Below the pieces are notes generated by a model. The model saw only the letters and a program-made list of their open reading frames with translations, was not told the DNA's origin and ran no database searches. Both the position numbers and the translations under genes were made by a program. From the NCBI GenBank assembly GCA_029747585.1, contig JAPEVF010000216.1, positions 1-64,000 on the forward strand: 64,000 nt of DNA, written 5' to 3'. Position 1 is the stretch's first letter. Every line of letters begins with the position of its first letter. This stretch comes from Pleurotus djamor. Its lineage: Eukaryota; Basidiomycota; Agaricomycetes; Agaricales; Pleurotaceae. Below are positions 1 to 13,323 of this stretch, piece by piece.

Positions 1-46
1 CTTCGTCGGCACTGGTAAGTTCACCATCTTTTCCTTAACCACCACC

Positions 47-2849
47 ATGTCCGACGTACGGCTTCTCCAAGACCCAAAAACCCCGTTCACCGATTACAGT
101 TCATGGCGTTTGGTATTGGCCCGGGCGGTCGCCACACATGGGAGTATCTCCAAACCGACGAAGAACGCGCAAAGTGTCCACAAACTGATATTGACCGGTA
201 TTGGCTAGGCTTACCGCTTGTGGTGCGTCGCATTGTTGGGGGGAGGGTTTCTCCTAATTATAGAACTAATCTTCTTGTTCTACCAGCATTCAGACAAGTT
301 GATATGCGTCAAGCCAGCGAAAGACCCGTTCGATGCTGCACGTCGCGGCTTTGAGTTTTTGAAGCATTTGCAGGCACCGGACGGGCATTGGCCAGGCGAG
401 TACAGCGGACCCATGTTCTTGCTACCGGGGATGGTCATTGGGTCATACGCGTCGGGTCAGTGGTTCAAGGAGGAGGAATGCTTGGAGATGGTCAGGTATC
501 TGCTGAACCGTGCGCATCCAGAGGATGGTGGGTGGGGAATGTATGTTCATTTACTACGTTTGCGACCCGAAGCATAGGCTTACATTCTGCCAACCAGCCA
601 CGTTGAAGGCCCGTCCACCGCTCTCGGGACTTCGCTGAATTACTGTGCTCTTCGTCTGCTCGGAGTAGACAAAGACCATCCTGCTGCTGTGAAAGCCCGA
701 GCGACTCTTCATAAACTCGGAGGCGCCGCCGCCTCGCCGTCATGGGGGAAATTCTGGATGTCAGTGCTGAATGTGTACGAATGGGAAGGGAACAATCCTA
801 TCCCACCTGAACTTTGGTGCGTTGCAGGCTGCTACTCGTAAGGCTCGTATCTGACTGGTCTGGTCGTCCTAGGCTTCTACCTGAATGGGTGCCTATTCAC
901 CCATGGCGATGGTGGATTCATACCCGAGCTGTTTATATACCCATGAGTTACCTATACCGCAACAAGTTCAAAGTGCCAGAAACACCTTTGATTCTCTCTT
1001 TGCGTGAGGTACGTTAGTATCGTTTGTTCGTCGTATCCACCCTTCAACACATCTCTAGGAACTCTACACGGAACCTTACCGATCGATCGACTGGCCAGCC
1101 CAATGCAACAACATCGCGCAAATCGACCTGTATTCCCCTCATACACCCCTCCTCGACCTACTCAACACGCTGCTCAGTCTAACGGTTGACTCGTGTACGC
1201 CCCATGCCATATCCAAACGCGCATTAGACCGAGTATACGAGCTTATCTGTATGGAGGACGAGAACACGTCTTACCAAGATATCGCTCCCGTGTCCAAGAT
1301 GATGCAAATGGTCTGTCGCGCTCACCGTGAAGGCCCAGACAGCGAGGCCGTTCGTCTTCACGCTGAGGCGCGGGCGGATTTCATGTGGGTTCGACCGGAT
1401 GGGATGTGTGTTCGTGGCACGAATGGGAGTCAGTTGTGGGATACAGGGTTCGCGGCCCAGATGGCTGTTGAAACCGGTTTAGCGGATTTGGAAGAGAACA
1501 AAGAAGTTGTGGGGAAGGTTCTTCAGTGGATTGTAGATTCACAGATGATGGAGGATCCGAAGTATTTCAAGGAAGCTTACCGACAGTCCACCAAGGGTGC
1601 ATGGTATGTTCAAGCAACCTTTCTCTATACAGGACGTCCTCATCTTCTGTCGTCTTTGTAGGGGTTTCAGCACAAAAGCGCAGAACTACACACTTTCCGA
1701 CTGCACAGGAGAAGGTCTGAAGGCAACACTCTACCTTCAGAACAAATGGAAGTGCGTGCCAATCGACCTTCTTCCCTCCCGATCTGCCCTTCTGACATGC
1801 CCACTCCTCAGAGACTCGCCGAAGTTGATGTCCGATCGACGTATTTTCGACGCCGTTGACTTGATGATTGGAATGCAAAATGGCGACGGTGGTTTCGCGA
1901 GCTACGAACTGATACGAGGTCCCAAATTCTTGGAGGCGTTAAACCCTGCTGAGGTCTTCGGTACGTACCCATCCCACCCCAACGACACGATGTGTTGACA
2001 CACCTTTCTCGGGGGGTCATAAAGGTGATATCATGACAGAGTTCAATTATCCCGAGTGTACGACCTCAGTCATCACGGCTCTCAGTGTTTTCAGGAAATA
2101 TTACCCTGATTACAGGAAGAACGATATTAGGTTCGAGTTTCTCGCTTCGTTTGCTCTTCGTGGCCCACTCATATATCTATTAAATAGCCGAGTGGTCAAG
2201 AATGCCATCAAATACCTCCACCACGTCCAACAGCTCGAAGGTGGTTGGGTCGGATCGTGGGGTATTTGCTTCACCTATGCGACGATGTTCGCTATGGAGA
2301 GTCTTGCATTGGTTGGTGAGACCTATGGGACGAGTGAGTCTGTCCGGAGGGCGTGTAAATTTTTGATGGATCGACAAATGGATGATGGGGGCTGGGGAGA
2401 GAGCTATAAGGTGTGTTTTGGTCTGATTATCTTTCCTCTGTATGACTGACGACAATGGTGATGCTTTGTGTAGTCCTGCGAACAAGCGAGGTACATCCAA
2501 CATGAGCAGTCCCAAGTTGTTCAGACGTCGTGGGCTGCGATGGCTTTGATGTTCGCCCAGTGTCCGAAGAGGAAGCCAATCGAGCGCGCAGTCAAGCTGG
2601 TCATGTCACGTCAACTGCCCGTAAGTTACCCCCTCTTCGTCCTGTTCCTATATTACTCCCATTGTCGACCTCGCAACTCACTGGGCCTTGTTTTCTTTGC
2701 AATAGGATGGCTCATGGGAACAGGAAGCCATTGAAGGCATCTTCAACAAAACCTGCGCTATCACATACCCGAATTTCAAGCTTATCTTTACGGTTTGGAT
2801 GCTGGGCCTCGCCCACAAGTATCTACAGCGGAATGATTTGGAGGATTGA
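47..2849 (+). pseudogene. ERG7: Lanosterol synthase, left copy, with one frameshift
   Basis: This gene encodes a 2,3-oxidosqualene-lanosterol cyclase, the endoplasmic-reticulum or lipid-particle enzyme that closes the first sterol ring system. The start [10 protein letters not shown], about ten exons and the C-terminal LQRNDLED all match the right copy. The catalytic segment reads SDCTGEG (Asp codon 1699-1701), where yeast has DCTAE. QW-type repeats are visible ([28 protein letters not shown]). The first introns are 223-286 and 541-597. The copy lacks one G near position 119 (ATTGGCCC here, ATTGGGCCC in the right copy), which shifts the frame after about 24 codons. The loss lies in a G-run and other exons stay open, so a base-calling error is as likely as true inactivation. 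Confidence 0.85.
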
Positions 2850-3465
2850 CTAGCCTGAGTTNCCCCCCTTCCGTTTACGCTTGAGACCATCGTCCCACCT
2901 TATTTACCCATGACTGCTGCCCCTGTTCTGAATCACCACTTGTGATATCGTGAACTCCTAGAGCCTGCTTCATTTGATGGTTTTTGTGCATATCCGTTCA
3001 TCTCTCATATCACCATCCTCGTCTTTTGTCATTTCTTATACAGCACTCAGCTTCCATAGTATTTGAAACTGAAAGTTCTTCATGATCAGCTCATGACTGA
3101 AGCAAGGTGACTCAAGCTTGGAAACATCCCAGAGCAGAACCGAGGAGATGCGTTAGGCAGAAAGGGATGAGTTGCCTGGGATCAGCGTTCCTGAACTCCC
3201 CTTGCGGAGAAGGCTTGAGTGTACTTACATGTTGCATTTTCGCCTGGAATAGACGTGATACAATGTTTGAACAATAGCATTCCTGTGAGTTGTATTACTT
3301 GGGTCGCAGAGAGACACATATGGAACCTGATAGATACAAAAAAAAAAATCAACCGTATAGGGTTGACCCCCGCCCTTACCACTCTCACGTCTTTTTTGCA
3401 AACTTACATTTCACTTCACAAATAAGTTTACGGTATCAGCTAGCCCAAGTACCATGCACCCTAGC
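2850..3465. other. Gap between lanosterol synthase and F-box gene, left arm
   Basis: No gene is seen. The stretch is the 3' flank of two convergent genes and is nearly identical to 22,480-23,076 in the other arm. It holds a single N at 2862 in a C-run and an A-run near 3340. Short open frames here show no family signal. Confidence 0.6.
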
Positions 3466-4397
3466 TTAGTCAATCCATATCCCAAGCGAGGATACCGAGT
3501 CTAGTACAACGACATCAATCTCTGTCGCCTTGAATGCTTCACCATGGATGGCACGCCAATAATCAATCACAGGAACGACCGAAGATTGACACATGATCGT
3601 AAGCTTCTTCACCACTAACCCATTTGCTTCCCGATCCTGTAGAATTCCTCCTGCATACCAAACATCATGGCTGCTCACATCCCTGCCCGCCACCCAAACG
3701 ACCTCCTCAAGCAAAGAGTAGTCAGAGGTTGAAGCTGCCCGGAATGGCTGGCCACCAAGCAAGAGAGCCCTGCACACCGATAGCGAATCGACAATAAGCT
3801 TCTTCACATGAGTCTGGGGCAGGAGAAAAGTGTATTCAAATGAGACCTCGGGCGGTCGATTGAATTGGAGGGTCTAGGAATTCCGGAGGCTCGTACAATT
3901 CAAGGTCGAGTCTGCGAATTCGTGAAGATTGTGTTCGGATGCATGAATCCATGGTAGCATCTATTTGTAGCAATAAAAGATCCAACATTGAGGTGAGGAA
4001 ACAAAGGGGGAGCGTATGCCCTGCCCGATCTATGAATAATTCGGCTATATCCTTCTTCATACAGACGTAGAGAGTCGTCCAGAATGAAGGGGTGGACACC
4101 AGGAGGCCTCGCCATCGCCGACAGACATGGGTGCATGCGAAGAACGATTCGCGCAGACTGAAAGGGCTGGGAGCCTTTGACCACTTTCTGCGAAGGGGTA
4201 GATGTTTGAATATCATCAGGAGCCGATTTCTTGAGGTAGTCCGGCGACGATGTCCCTACTTCGCATCTGAACAGCTCGTTGATGGCGTAGGAAGGCAATA
4301 TCCTTTTCAAACGCCTGAATCTTCCTGTCGATATCGTCAACGCTACGTACTTGCGAGCGCAGCCAGACCAAGACGTCGTCAGACATGCAGAAAACTA
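3466..4397 (-). pseudogene. F-box/LRR-type gene, left copy, internally deleted
   Basis: F-box proteins recruit targets to SCF ubiquitin ligases; fungal members of this type pair an N-terminal F-box with degenerate leucine-rich repeats. The start MSDDVLVWLRSQV is near 4387. An N-terminal coiled segment is followed by the F-box core (LPQEILLMIFKHLPL, then FFACTHVCRRWRGLL). Compared with the right copy there is a two-base GG insertion near 4227 inside the F-box. There is also a deletion equal to right-arm bases 21,327-22,069 (743 bases, not a multiple of three), joined at about 3870 inside CTAGACCCTCC. The C-terminal part (FLLPQTHVKKLIVDSL to SLGIWID) survives out of frame. It cannot make a full product. 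Confidence 0.85.
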
Positions 4398-4538
4398 GAC
4401 TGAATCTATATTGACTAAGTCTTGAGTCTCAGTGTGAGTTAGAGGTTCTCTTCTCACCTATTACTATGTAAGATACAGTCAGTTACACAGCGTAGGCGAG
4501 CAAATGAAGGGACGTACTCTAGTGGCTTAAGCTCAGGC

Positions 4539-4943
4539 TCAGGACTCCCGCCAATTTCCTTCGTTTATAATGGTGTAGCCTTCCGTGCATCCATTTGTGA
4601 CGGGCCAAATGTTGACAAGAACAACGAGTCCTTTCAACCATCGCTTTCTGCTGGGAGTTTTGCTGCTCGGTGACCAGATGGTTGATGATTGTCGCAACAT
4701 CCCGATGATTGATTGCGTTAGAGGGGCTGCGACCTCCTGAGAAAGCAAACCACAAAGATAGACGGGAGGATACTCGATTCGGTTTCCTCGCTTCCATGGA
4801 ATGAAGGGATTAGAATGCTATTGCATTGTTTGCTGCAAGAAAAAGAATAATCTACACAGAGTATCAAGAAAAGACAAAGGCGGGTACTGTAAATGGCTGG
4901 TGTAGACGTATGGCGTGGTATTTGGTTTGGTTGGAGATGTGTT
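4539..4943. other. Gap between left repeat arm and GMC oxidase 1
   Basis: No gene is seen. From about 4780 the sequence is homologous to 14,280-14,447, the same 3' flank behind GMC oxidase 2, so the tandem duplication extends past the stop codons. Bases 4539-4780 match nothing else recognised in the window. Confidence 0.5.
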
Positions 4944-7454
4944 CTAGAGCTTCCAAGATTGCTTGATGAGGTCAGAAGCGCGCTCAGCAATAACATAAAC
5001 GGCAGCTTGAGTATGGGCGGCAACAATGAAAGGCTAGAAACCCTGATTAGCTGTATGCTCAACGAATCGTACGAAAAAAGATACGGACCATCACGGATGC
5101 ATCGACGACACGCAAGCCACTGACACCCTTCACGGTCAAATCAGGATTGACGACCCCGGACTTGGATTGGACGGAGCTCATGGACGCGGTGCCGACTGGA
5201 TGCCAAACGCTCGTGGTAAAATTGCGCACGTATGCGTCAATTTCGCGATCAATGGTTGTGTTAACATCTACGAAGGGGCGGATGATATATCCCTTGAAAA
5301 CAGGAGCAGAGATGAAGCGATGAACGGCCTTGACAGCCTCGCGATAGATCCGGACATCAAGGGGGGACGTCAAGAAACCTGGGTCAATGATAGGATTGTC
5401 CCAGGGGTTTGAAGACTTCAAGGTTATGGAGCCACCTTAGGGCAGAATTCAAGTAACACGAAAGGACGCAGGAAGGAGACGTACGGGAAGCGGGCGACAC
5501 AAGGTTACTAGTGACGGTGAAGAAATTCCCCTTATCAGGAAGGGACTGGACGACACCGATAAAGCCGTTCTGGACAGATTATATTAGAGAGCGAGTGCGA
5601 CGATAAAGGGTCAAACACTAACGGAGAAGATGAGCTCGTAGTGGCCAGACGTCGGTCCGGCGGAGGGGTCTGGTTCTCCTTGCCAGATAGAGGAGTTGGC
5701 AGGAACCCTCAGCCAAGCCAATTGATTGGATACAGTGTTGACGAGAGGGCCTTGACCCGTGGCGTTGTACTCAGCGAATTGTTCTTTGAAAATTGTCATG
5801 TTCCTGCGCATTTCCCAGGTGTCGGTAGAATTGACGAAGAACTGGTTGGGCAGTAGCGCGTGATCCTGTCTTGGAGTCAATCATCTGTATCCTATTTTGA
5901 AGATGACAAACACGTACCTGGAGGTTCTTTCCAACATCGGAGACATTAGCGATGGGACGAATACCAATTTTAGACAATTGTCCCGCGTCGCCAATCCCGC
6001 TGAGCAGTAGCAACTGGGCGGAGCCAATAGTGCCCTGCGATGGAAACTGAGTTATCTTGAAAGCAATATGCACAGGTCTCGCTTACGGCACTGAGAATGA
6101 CTTCCTTCTTCGCTGTCAGATTGAACCTGGGAGCTAGAACAAAGGTGAGTCGGGAGGAGAATTCGAGTTGGAAGACTCTGCAGACGCACAACTAGGGCTC
6201 CGGCTAAACTCAACACCTGTTACTACAGGGAGTCCCTGAACACCACTTTGGATCAGGCGGGTTACTTGCGCCGTAATGAGGACATCAAGATTTGGGCGTG
6301 CAATGACGTCAGGGCGAAGGTATGCCGTCGCAGAGCTAGCGCGTTTGGACTGGCCAATGGTACTGACGGCCCAACCTGTGAGGCAAGATTTGAAGGTTAA
6401 TGACACATGGACAATCGACTCGAAGGTAACTCCATACCAATTCCGATCTCGTCACCTCGGTTCATATCGATGTTGAACGGGAAACCTGGGACTTGTTTCG
6501 TAGCGTTCAAAATCATGGGGTCGATGGGAGCTAAGTTGAAGTGGAGTATGTTGTAAGCACAGGTAAGTACGTCGTATGAACATAAACATACTGGGAAAAC
6601 CAGGCAAGCTGGGTCAGAGTATATTATCAGCAGCTAGGGAAGTTTCCCAATGGAAGGAGAGCACACCTCGTCATCAAAGTCCCATTGAAGCCATGAGCAG
6701 AAGGGAGGAATTGTCCAGTGGTGTTATGATTGTCGGCAGGCGGTACCATTCGTTCATTCTATCGAACGACGTGTGTCAGACAGGCTGGAAGGCCTCGTTT
6801 GAAAAAGCGTGCTTCACCTTTCTCATAAACGGTAGTAGATTTTCCCAAGACCAACCTTTATCTCCGGTGTGGTTGGCCCAGCGGTTGAAGTCGTCGGAGC
6901 CACCCCAGGTGTAAACGAGGAAATCTAACATATCTGAGTGCGGTGATATATTTGGTCCTTCACTGGCCGACTTACTGACAGAGGAGGTACCTCCGAGGAG
7001 TCTACCACGGGGGTATGGAAACGTGCGGTTATCCAGGCCGACCTGAGGGGCAACGGTGTAGTTCCAGTTCCATGGCTTATTGGGGGTCATGTTTGGGCCA
7101 AAGAAAGGAACGATGGCGTCCTCAATGCCCTCATTGCTATCATGGGTAGCAGATTGTCAGATTCATCGGCAATCAGGGGAAGTAAGTCCAGGATCACTCA
7201 CGAAATGCCAGCCTCAATGAGAAGGACTCGAGTAGACTGAGATTCGGAGAGACGGTTAGCGACGACGCAGCCAGCATTCCCCGCTACGTCAAAGTCAGCC
7301 TCGGCAAACAGGAAGTAAGTAGTATGGGTGTACCGCCAACGACGATGAAGTCGTAATCGCCACTGATATCACCGATACGAGAAGTGAGTTTGGCACTGGC
7401 AGATAGACCCGCAATGAGCACTACCAGTCCATGAAAGAAGCGAGATAAGCCCAT
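4944..7454 (-). CDS. GMC oxidoreductase 1, aryl-alcohol-oxidase-like
   Basis: This is a secreted FAD enzyme of the glucose-methanol-choline family. The closest remembered relative is aryl-alcohol oxidase, which oxidises aromatic alcohols and gives H2O2 to peroxidases in wood decay. The start MGLSRFFHGLVVLIAGLSASA is a signal peptide. The FAD-binding segment follows across an intron (DYDFIVVGG, then AGNAGCVVANRLSE), then PWNWNYTVAPQ, the YPRGRLLGG motif and LLLSGIGDAG. Both active-site histidines are present, in WHPVGTASM and IVAAHTQAAVY. A Trp precedes the first catalytic His where P. eryngii aryl-alcohol oxidase has Phe. Exons read through about ten introns without a lesion I could find. Substrate class is inferred. 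Confidence 0.85.
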
Positions 7455-7524
7455 GCGGTCGGCGTGTAGGGTTGAGGTAGCGGAGATGTACTTGCTCGAT
7501 GTCTTTGAGGGACTTTGACCCTTG

Positions 7525-7532
7525 TTTTTATA
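7525..7532 (-). promoter_or_regulatory. TATA box of GMC oxidase 1
   Basis: TATAAAAA reads on the minus strand about 70 bases before the start codon at 7454. The same box in the same context lies before GMC oxidase 2. Confidence 0.6.
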
Positions 7533-8739
7533 CCGTTCAGTCCATAACAAGCACTTCGGCTTCAGGCACTAAAAATGAAGCTTCAAGAATCTATGTCAAA
7601 TTGGGGAGAGATACCCATCTCCTTCGTCATTGGTTGGATATGTTGAGATCATACACAATCAAAGAAAATCGCAGAGAGATCTAGGTCGATACATTCTGCG
7701 AAGATTCAGACTTTCGAGGGAGCGATATTATATCCGAAAGGCGCTATGATTCGACGAAGTGCTGCTAAACGGATGTTAAGAGAGGCGGGACCCGCGGAAG
7801 GTACAAGCCGAACTGGGACTATGCTGGGCCTTGGCTCGCGGTTGGATGTCGCATGCTGTAAATCATTAGACACGGCTCTTCAGTCTGGAATCTGGATATG
7901 GGTTCGGACCCCAGATCATGCGAGCGCGTGTGGAGACTGTAATGAAGAAGAAGAACTGTCAAGCGGAGCTGTTACAGACAATTGTTGGATGGTGAAAGCA
8001 GTAACAAGAATCACCTTATCATTGAGTTCTCAGAGGGTAAGGGTGCATCCGAGTGCGTGGGTGGTGAGAGTGTCCATACGTTGCTCCTAGGTTCACGGCC
8101 GAAAAAAGTCTATTCCAGGTAAACATTATCAATCAATCCTTCCACACCGAATATCTGTCAATGTGTTTGGTGACTTGGATAGTACTGAAACTCGTTGGTG
8201 TGCCTTGGCGAAGGTGAGGAGATATACTTGGTCATCGGTCAAGCTTCAAGTCCGAGTTGGCATTGCAAGCGGCATGTCCAAGGTCGGCAAGCACTGTGCA
8301 CGTCCTGTCTAGATAGACCTATCCCAGACTCCCGGGCCAGGCACACTGAGACTCCTGAAAGTCGATGTGTATCATTTGACGGGCATAGGTGCTGATTTTG
8401 AGAGGCGAGTGCATAGTGATGGTCTGCAAGATTTCCAGCTCCGAGGAACGATGGCGTGGAATCGAAGAGAACCTCCAGAAAGTGGCAAGCCCTTTACAAT
8501 AAGCCTCCATGACCGTGTCCAGAAGGACAAAGAGTTTCTCCTTCATTTTCCTCCTCGTCTGGCGCGGTTTCCAAGGCTTAATATAATTTATGAGCAGACG
8601 TAGGGTGAAGTGGACTGAGAGCGGAGAAAGATGACGGCCCAGCAGCACCGGGGTACTGAGTACTGAGGTACTGACATTTCGTGGGTCGCGTGTCAAATGG
8701 AGTTGCCGGCATGGGAAGTGATGGGGCTGCCAACTTTCG

Positions 8740-8772
8740 TCCTCTCGTCATAGAGGTTGGTTTCCAGCCTAG
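8740..8772. repeat. 33-base direct repeat, copy 1
   Basis: It is identical to 13,699-13,731 and in the same orientation. It contains CCTCTCGTCATAGAGG, an inverted repeat, followed by a near-palindrome AGGTTGGTTTCCAGCCT. The two copies bracket the peroxidase and the relic FAD oxidase. Confidence 0.9.
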
Positions 8773-9257
8773 GGCTGCCAGATAGATCCAGCGGCGGGTT
8801 TTCAAAGGCTACGTGATTGGGTCATCGAGGGGGAGCAGCATCCCCATGAGAATTCAAATATTCAAGGTCAAGACGTGGATTCTCAAGGTGTAGGATGGGT
8901 TAGATGGCGGCGTGGCCGTCTGGATGAGACATGGTATTGGGGGGCGCGGAGTTTCGGCAACGACCGAAGCCGCTATTTTGAAAGTCAGTGCGCGTTGTAT
9001 CAACGTTGTATAACTTTATAGGTCTCGGACGAGGAGGCTGACTGCGACCAAGTGTATAGCGCGACGTCGTTTTCCTGTTGGTACTGAAATATACCTCAAG
9101 ATTCTCATGATATATACATCAAAAGACCACGCAAAGTGAGTGTTGATTCTTGCAATCCAAGTAGGACGTTGATAGCAGAAAACTGTAATTGGCCAAAAGC
9201 AACGGAGAAATAAGCTAAGAACTACGCAAGACGATACAGCAAGTTTACAAATCGGGA

Positions 9258-11202
<1,945 letters not shown>

Positions 11203-12080
11203 CGAAAAGCTGAATCCAAAACTGAAGAGCTTGCGCAACACAGACACTTTGTACTTGTCCTTTTATATGGCAAATTGACTCGATGAAAAGGCTGGATCCC
11301 ATTAAGAGAAGGTTTGCCAATGTCATTCCGATGATTCGGTGTGTGGACGTGTTTTCCATCGTAAAACGAACGAAAGGGTTGTCGTAGGCTCCGTAAATGC
11401 ATAGAGGGACACAGATTCTCATGTCAACCAGTGAGAAAAGAAGCATAGGAGTTTTTGGCATCAGCTTGAGCGTGAGGCTTGCTGGTGTCCATCCATATTT
11501 GTGAAGGGAGTGCGCTACTCCAACTTTGCGGGTCCCAGTGTTGCGGGTTGAGAACACAACATCTGATAGACCCCGACAGGTCACAGCTAATCAATTGCGA
11601 TAGAGCGGGTATCCTCCCATCTGGGTCTGACAGCCTTCAAAATTTGCAGGTCGAGGATATGATTGAAAGATAACGGTGAAGTACTTGAGAATAGAGTGGG
11701 ATGTAACCATAAGGCAGTCCAGGTTCCGCTCTCTCCGTGGCTATACCTAGCGCACGATTCTAGGCTGGATACGTGCCTGCTCACAAAAAGAGCAGCTCTT
11801 ATTGGCCCGTTGCTCGCCAGGGGAATCGGGATTGATCGTTCGCTGTCGTGCCAGGCTTGCTGATTGGCATGTCTATCGGAGTGATGTACCAAGGCGATCT
11901 GATCATAGCAGCCATCCATGGGCTCAGTTCAGCGAAGGGCCACATGCAGAGAGTTTATTTACGAGACTTGAGTGAGATGAATGAGAATGGCCATCTCAAA
12001 CACAATTTCGCGAGACGAAGGACAGCGGGTATCCATGAGAAAGGTTAGGTCGAGAGTACAATGTAGGGAGCACCTCAGCA
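11203..12080. other. Peroxidase promoter region
   Basis: No gene is seen between the peroxidase start and the relic oxidase. The minus strand carries a TATA box at 11,271-11,278. Open frames here have no family signal. Confidence 0.5.
11271..11278 (-). promoter_or_regulatory. TATA box of the peroxidase gene
   Basis: CCATATAAAAGG reads on the minus strand about 70 bases before the start codon, the usual spacing for highly inducible fungal secreted enzymes. Confidence 0.6.
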
Positions 12081-12084
12081 GTTT

Positions 12085-13323
12085 TCAGTCCCGAAAGAGG
12101 GGATAGTGACCGCGGTTGATGATCGTTGTGGTCGATGGGAAAGCGATGGAGAATAGTATATAAATACTAGGTACAGACTCGGTGGCTCGGAGATGTGTAA
12201 CAGTGATGGGCTGGAACGAAGCGGACCATCGTACTTGAGGCTTTCCAACGAGGGGTGCAAAGAGCTCATGCCATTTCTCGTAGATACCCATGCCTACGTT
12301 GATCTTCAGCGTGACCGTCGAAAATGTACGCCGCAGCCCAGAACGGAATGCATCGTCAATCTCTCCAGTGTCCACTCAACGACTGTTGGTTGGTTTTTTG
12401 GTGCGTAGAATAAGTGTCGGGGATCGAGAGAACGGCCGCATATCGTCGAACGGGTCCTTATGCAAGACATCGGCGCCAAGGTACCCCACACAACGGAGCA
12501 ACCATTATGAGGATCGTTCCTCAGTTTCATCATCTGCATCCTGGCATTAGATATCGCGGGGCCAGTAGAAATCGTATGTCCTCTGAGGCCACCCCACTTG
12601 GAGGCCAACAGGTACGCTCTGATATCGAAGCGGCTGAGATCCGAGCTTGCTCCCTTGAAAAGGGCAGGTTCTGAGGTTGCGTTTGCGTTGACGATGCGTC
12701 CGTCAGGGAGGACAACCTCATAGTTGACGACGTTGTCTGAGGCGAATACATGTTCGGGCGATGAATTGTCCCTCCAGGACCAAGACTTGCAGCTTTCTTG
12801 TCTGCAGACAGCGTTGTTGCATTGATGAGTTGAAGATCAATAGCAATACCAGGGCTGGCAATATTCGCTGCACCGGCCCAATCCGACAGACCATACAGAA
12901 AACGGGTATTTGCCTTGCTTGACTATCTTGACCGCTTCGGATACGTCTTCTGCATTGGTAGCAGTCACTCGGTATTGCGCTGCGAGCCCCCACTCCTGAG
13001 GAGTGTAGTACGACGCTCTGAGCTCCTGGAACTGAAGCCTGTAGGGCCAGGCAGCGTGACCTTCTCGCTACCAAGCTTCGTCAGCAGTTCCTGACACTGG
13101 AATTGGATGCACGATCAGAAAAAAACCTCGATCAAAGAAATTAGGAGACTTACACAGTCCTTGTTGGCAACTGCTCAAAGCCATTACATTCCCCCTTCGC
13201 GGCCTCTGCAGTTTCCAAGCTTCCGCAACATAATGCTCGAAGGACATTCTATACAGTGTGATCCACAGTCAGTACAGCAAGATTAAGTGGATGCATATCA
13301 ATCTCACCTTGAGTCGTGCTCAT
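12085..13323 (-). pseudogene. Relic FAD-linked (BBE-type) oxidase
   Basis: Translated pieces on the minus strand follow the order of secreted FAD-linked oxidases (FAD_binding_4 plus berberine-bridge C-terminal domain). An N-terminal segment reads LLTKLGSEKVTLPGPTGF. Then come QYRVTATNAEDVSEAVKIVK, AGAANIASPGIAIDLQ, DNVVNYEVVLPDGRIVNA, SRFDIRAY with KWGGLRGH, and a C-terminal EKWHELFAPLVGKP with VRWSASFQP. They lie in different frames. The GGH segment and the region between SLGPGG and FASDNVVN are missing, which removes much of the FAD site. Several introns near the 5' end remain intact. It is a dead gene. The ancestor was probably secreted and made H2O2; its substrate cannot be told. Confidence 0.85.

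Larger units (their letters stand above)
1..4538. repeat. Left arm of a large inverted repeat
   Basis: This segment matches the reverse complement of 20,661-25,922 almost base for base through the lanosterol synthase gene, its 3' flank and the F-box gene. The inner boundary is sharp: both arms share a run ending in CTTAAGCTCAGGC (left end at 4538, right start at 20,661) and are unrelated beyond it. The outer end lies at or past the window edge. This arm is shorter because about 743 bases are missing from its F-box gene. By eye most aligned lines differ at only a few positions. It could be a true segmental inverted duplication or a misplaced haplotype copy in the assembly. Confidence 0.93.
4780..8180. 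repeat. Tandem duplication unit A (GMC oxidase 1 with flanks)
   Basis: This unit is homologous, in the same orientation, to 14,280-17,720. Homology covers the 3' flank, all exons and introns of the GMC gene, the TATA box and several hundred bases of promoter. Divergence in introns and promoter is clearly greater than between the inverted-repeat arms, so this duplication is older. Ends are approximate. Confidence 0.8.
7455..9257. other. Gap between GMC oxidase 1 and peroxidase
   Basis: No convincing gene is seen. Bases 7455-8180 are the GMC 1 promoter region and align to 16,957-17,720. A minus-strand open frame at 8319-8696 shows no recognisable family. The right part holds one copy of a 33-base direct repeat (8740-8772). 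The remainder is probably the peroxidase 3' flank. Confidence 0.5.

Noticed and set aside
8319..8696. 125-codon minus-strand open frame upstream of GMC oxidase 1
   Set aside because: No recognised domain or conserved motif, and it starts within promoter-type sequence. It could not be supported as a gene.
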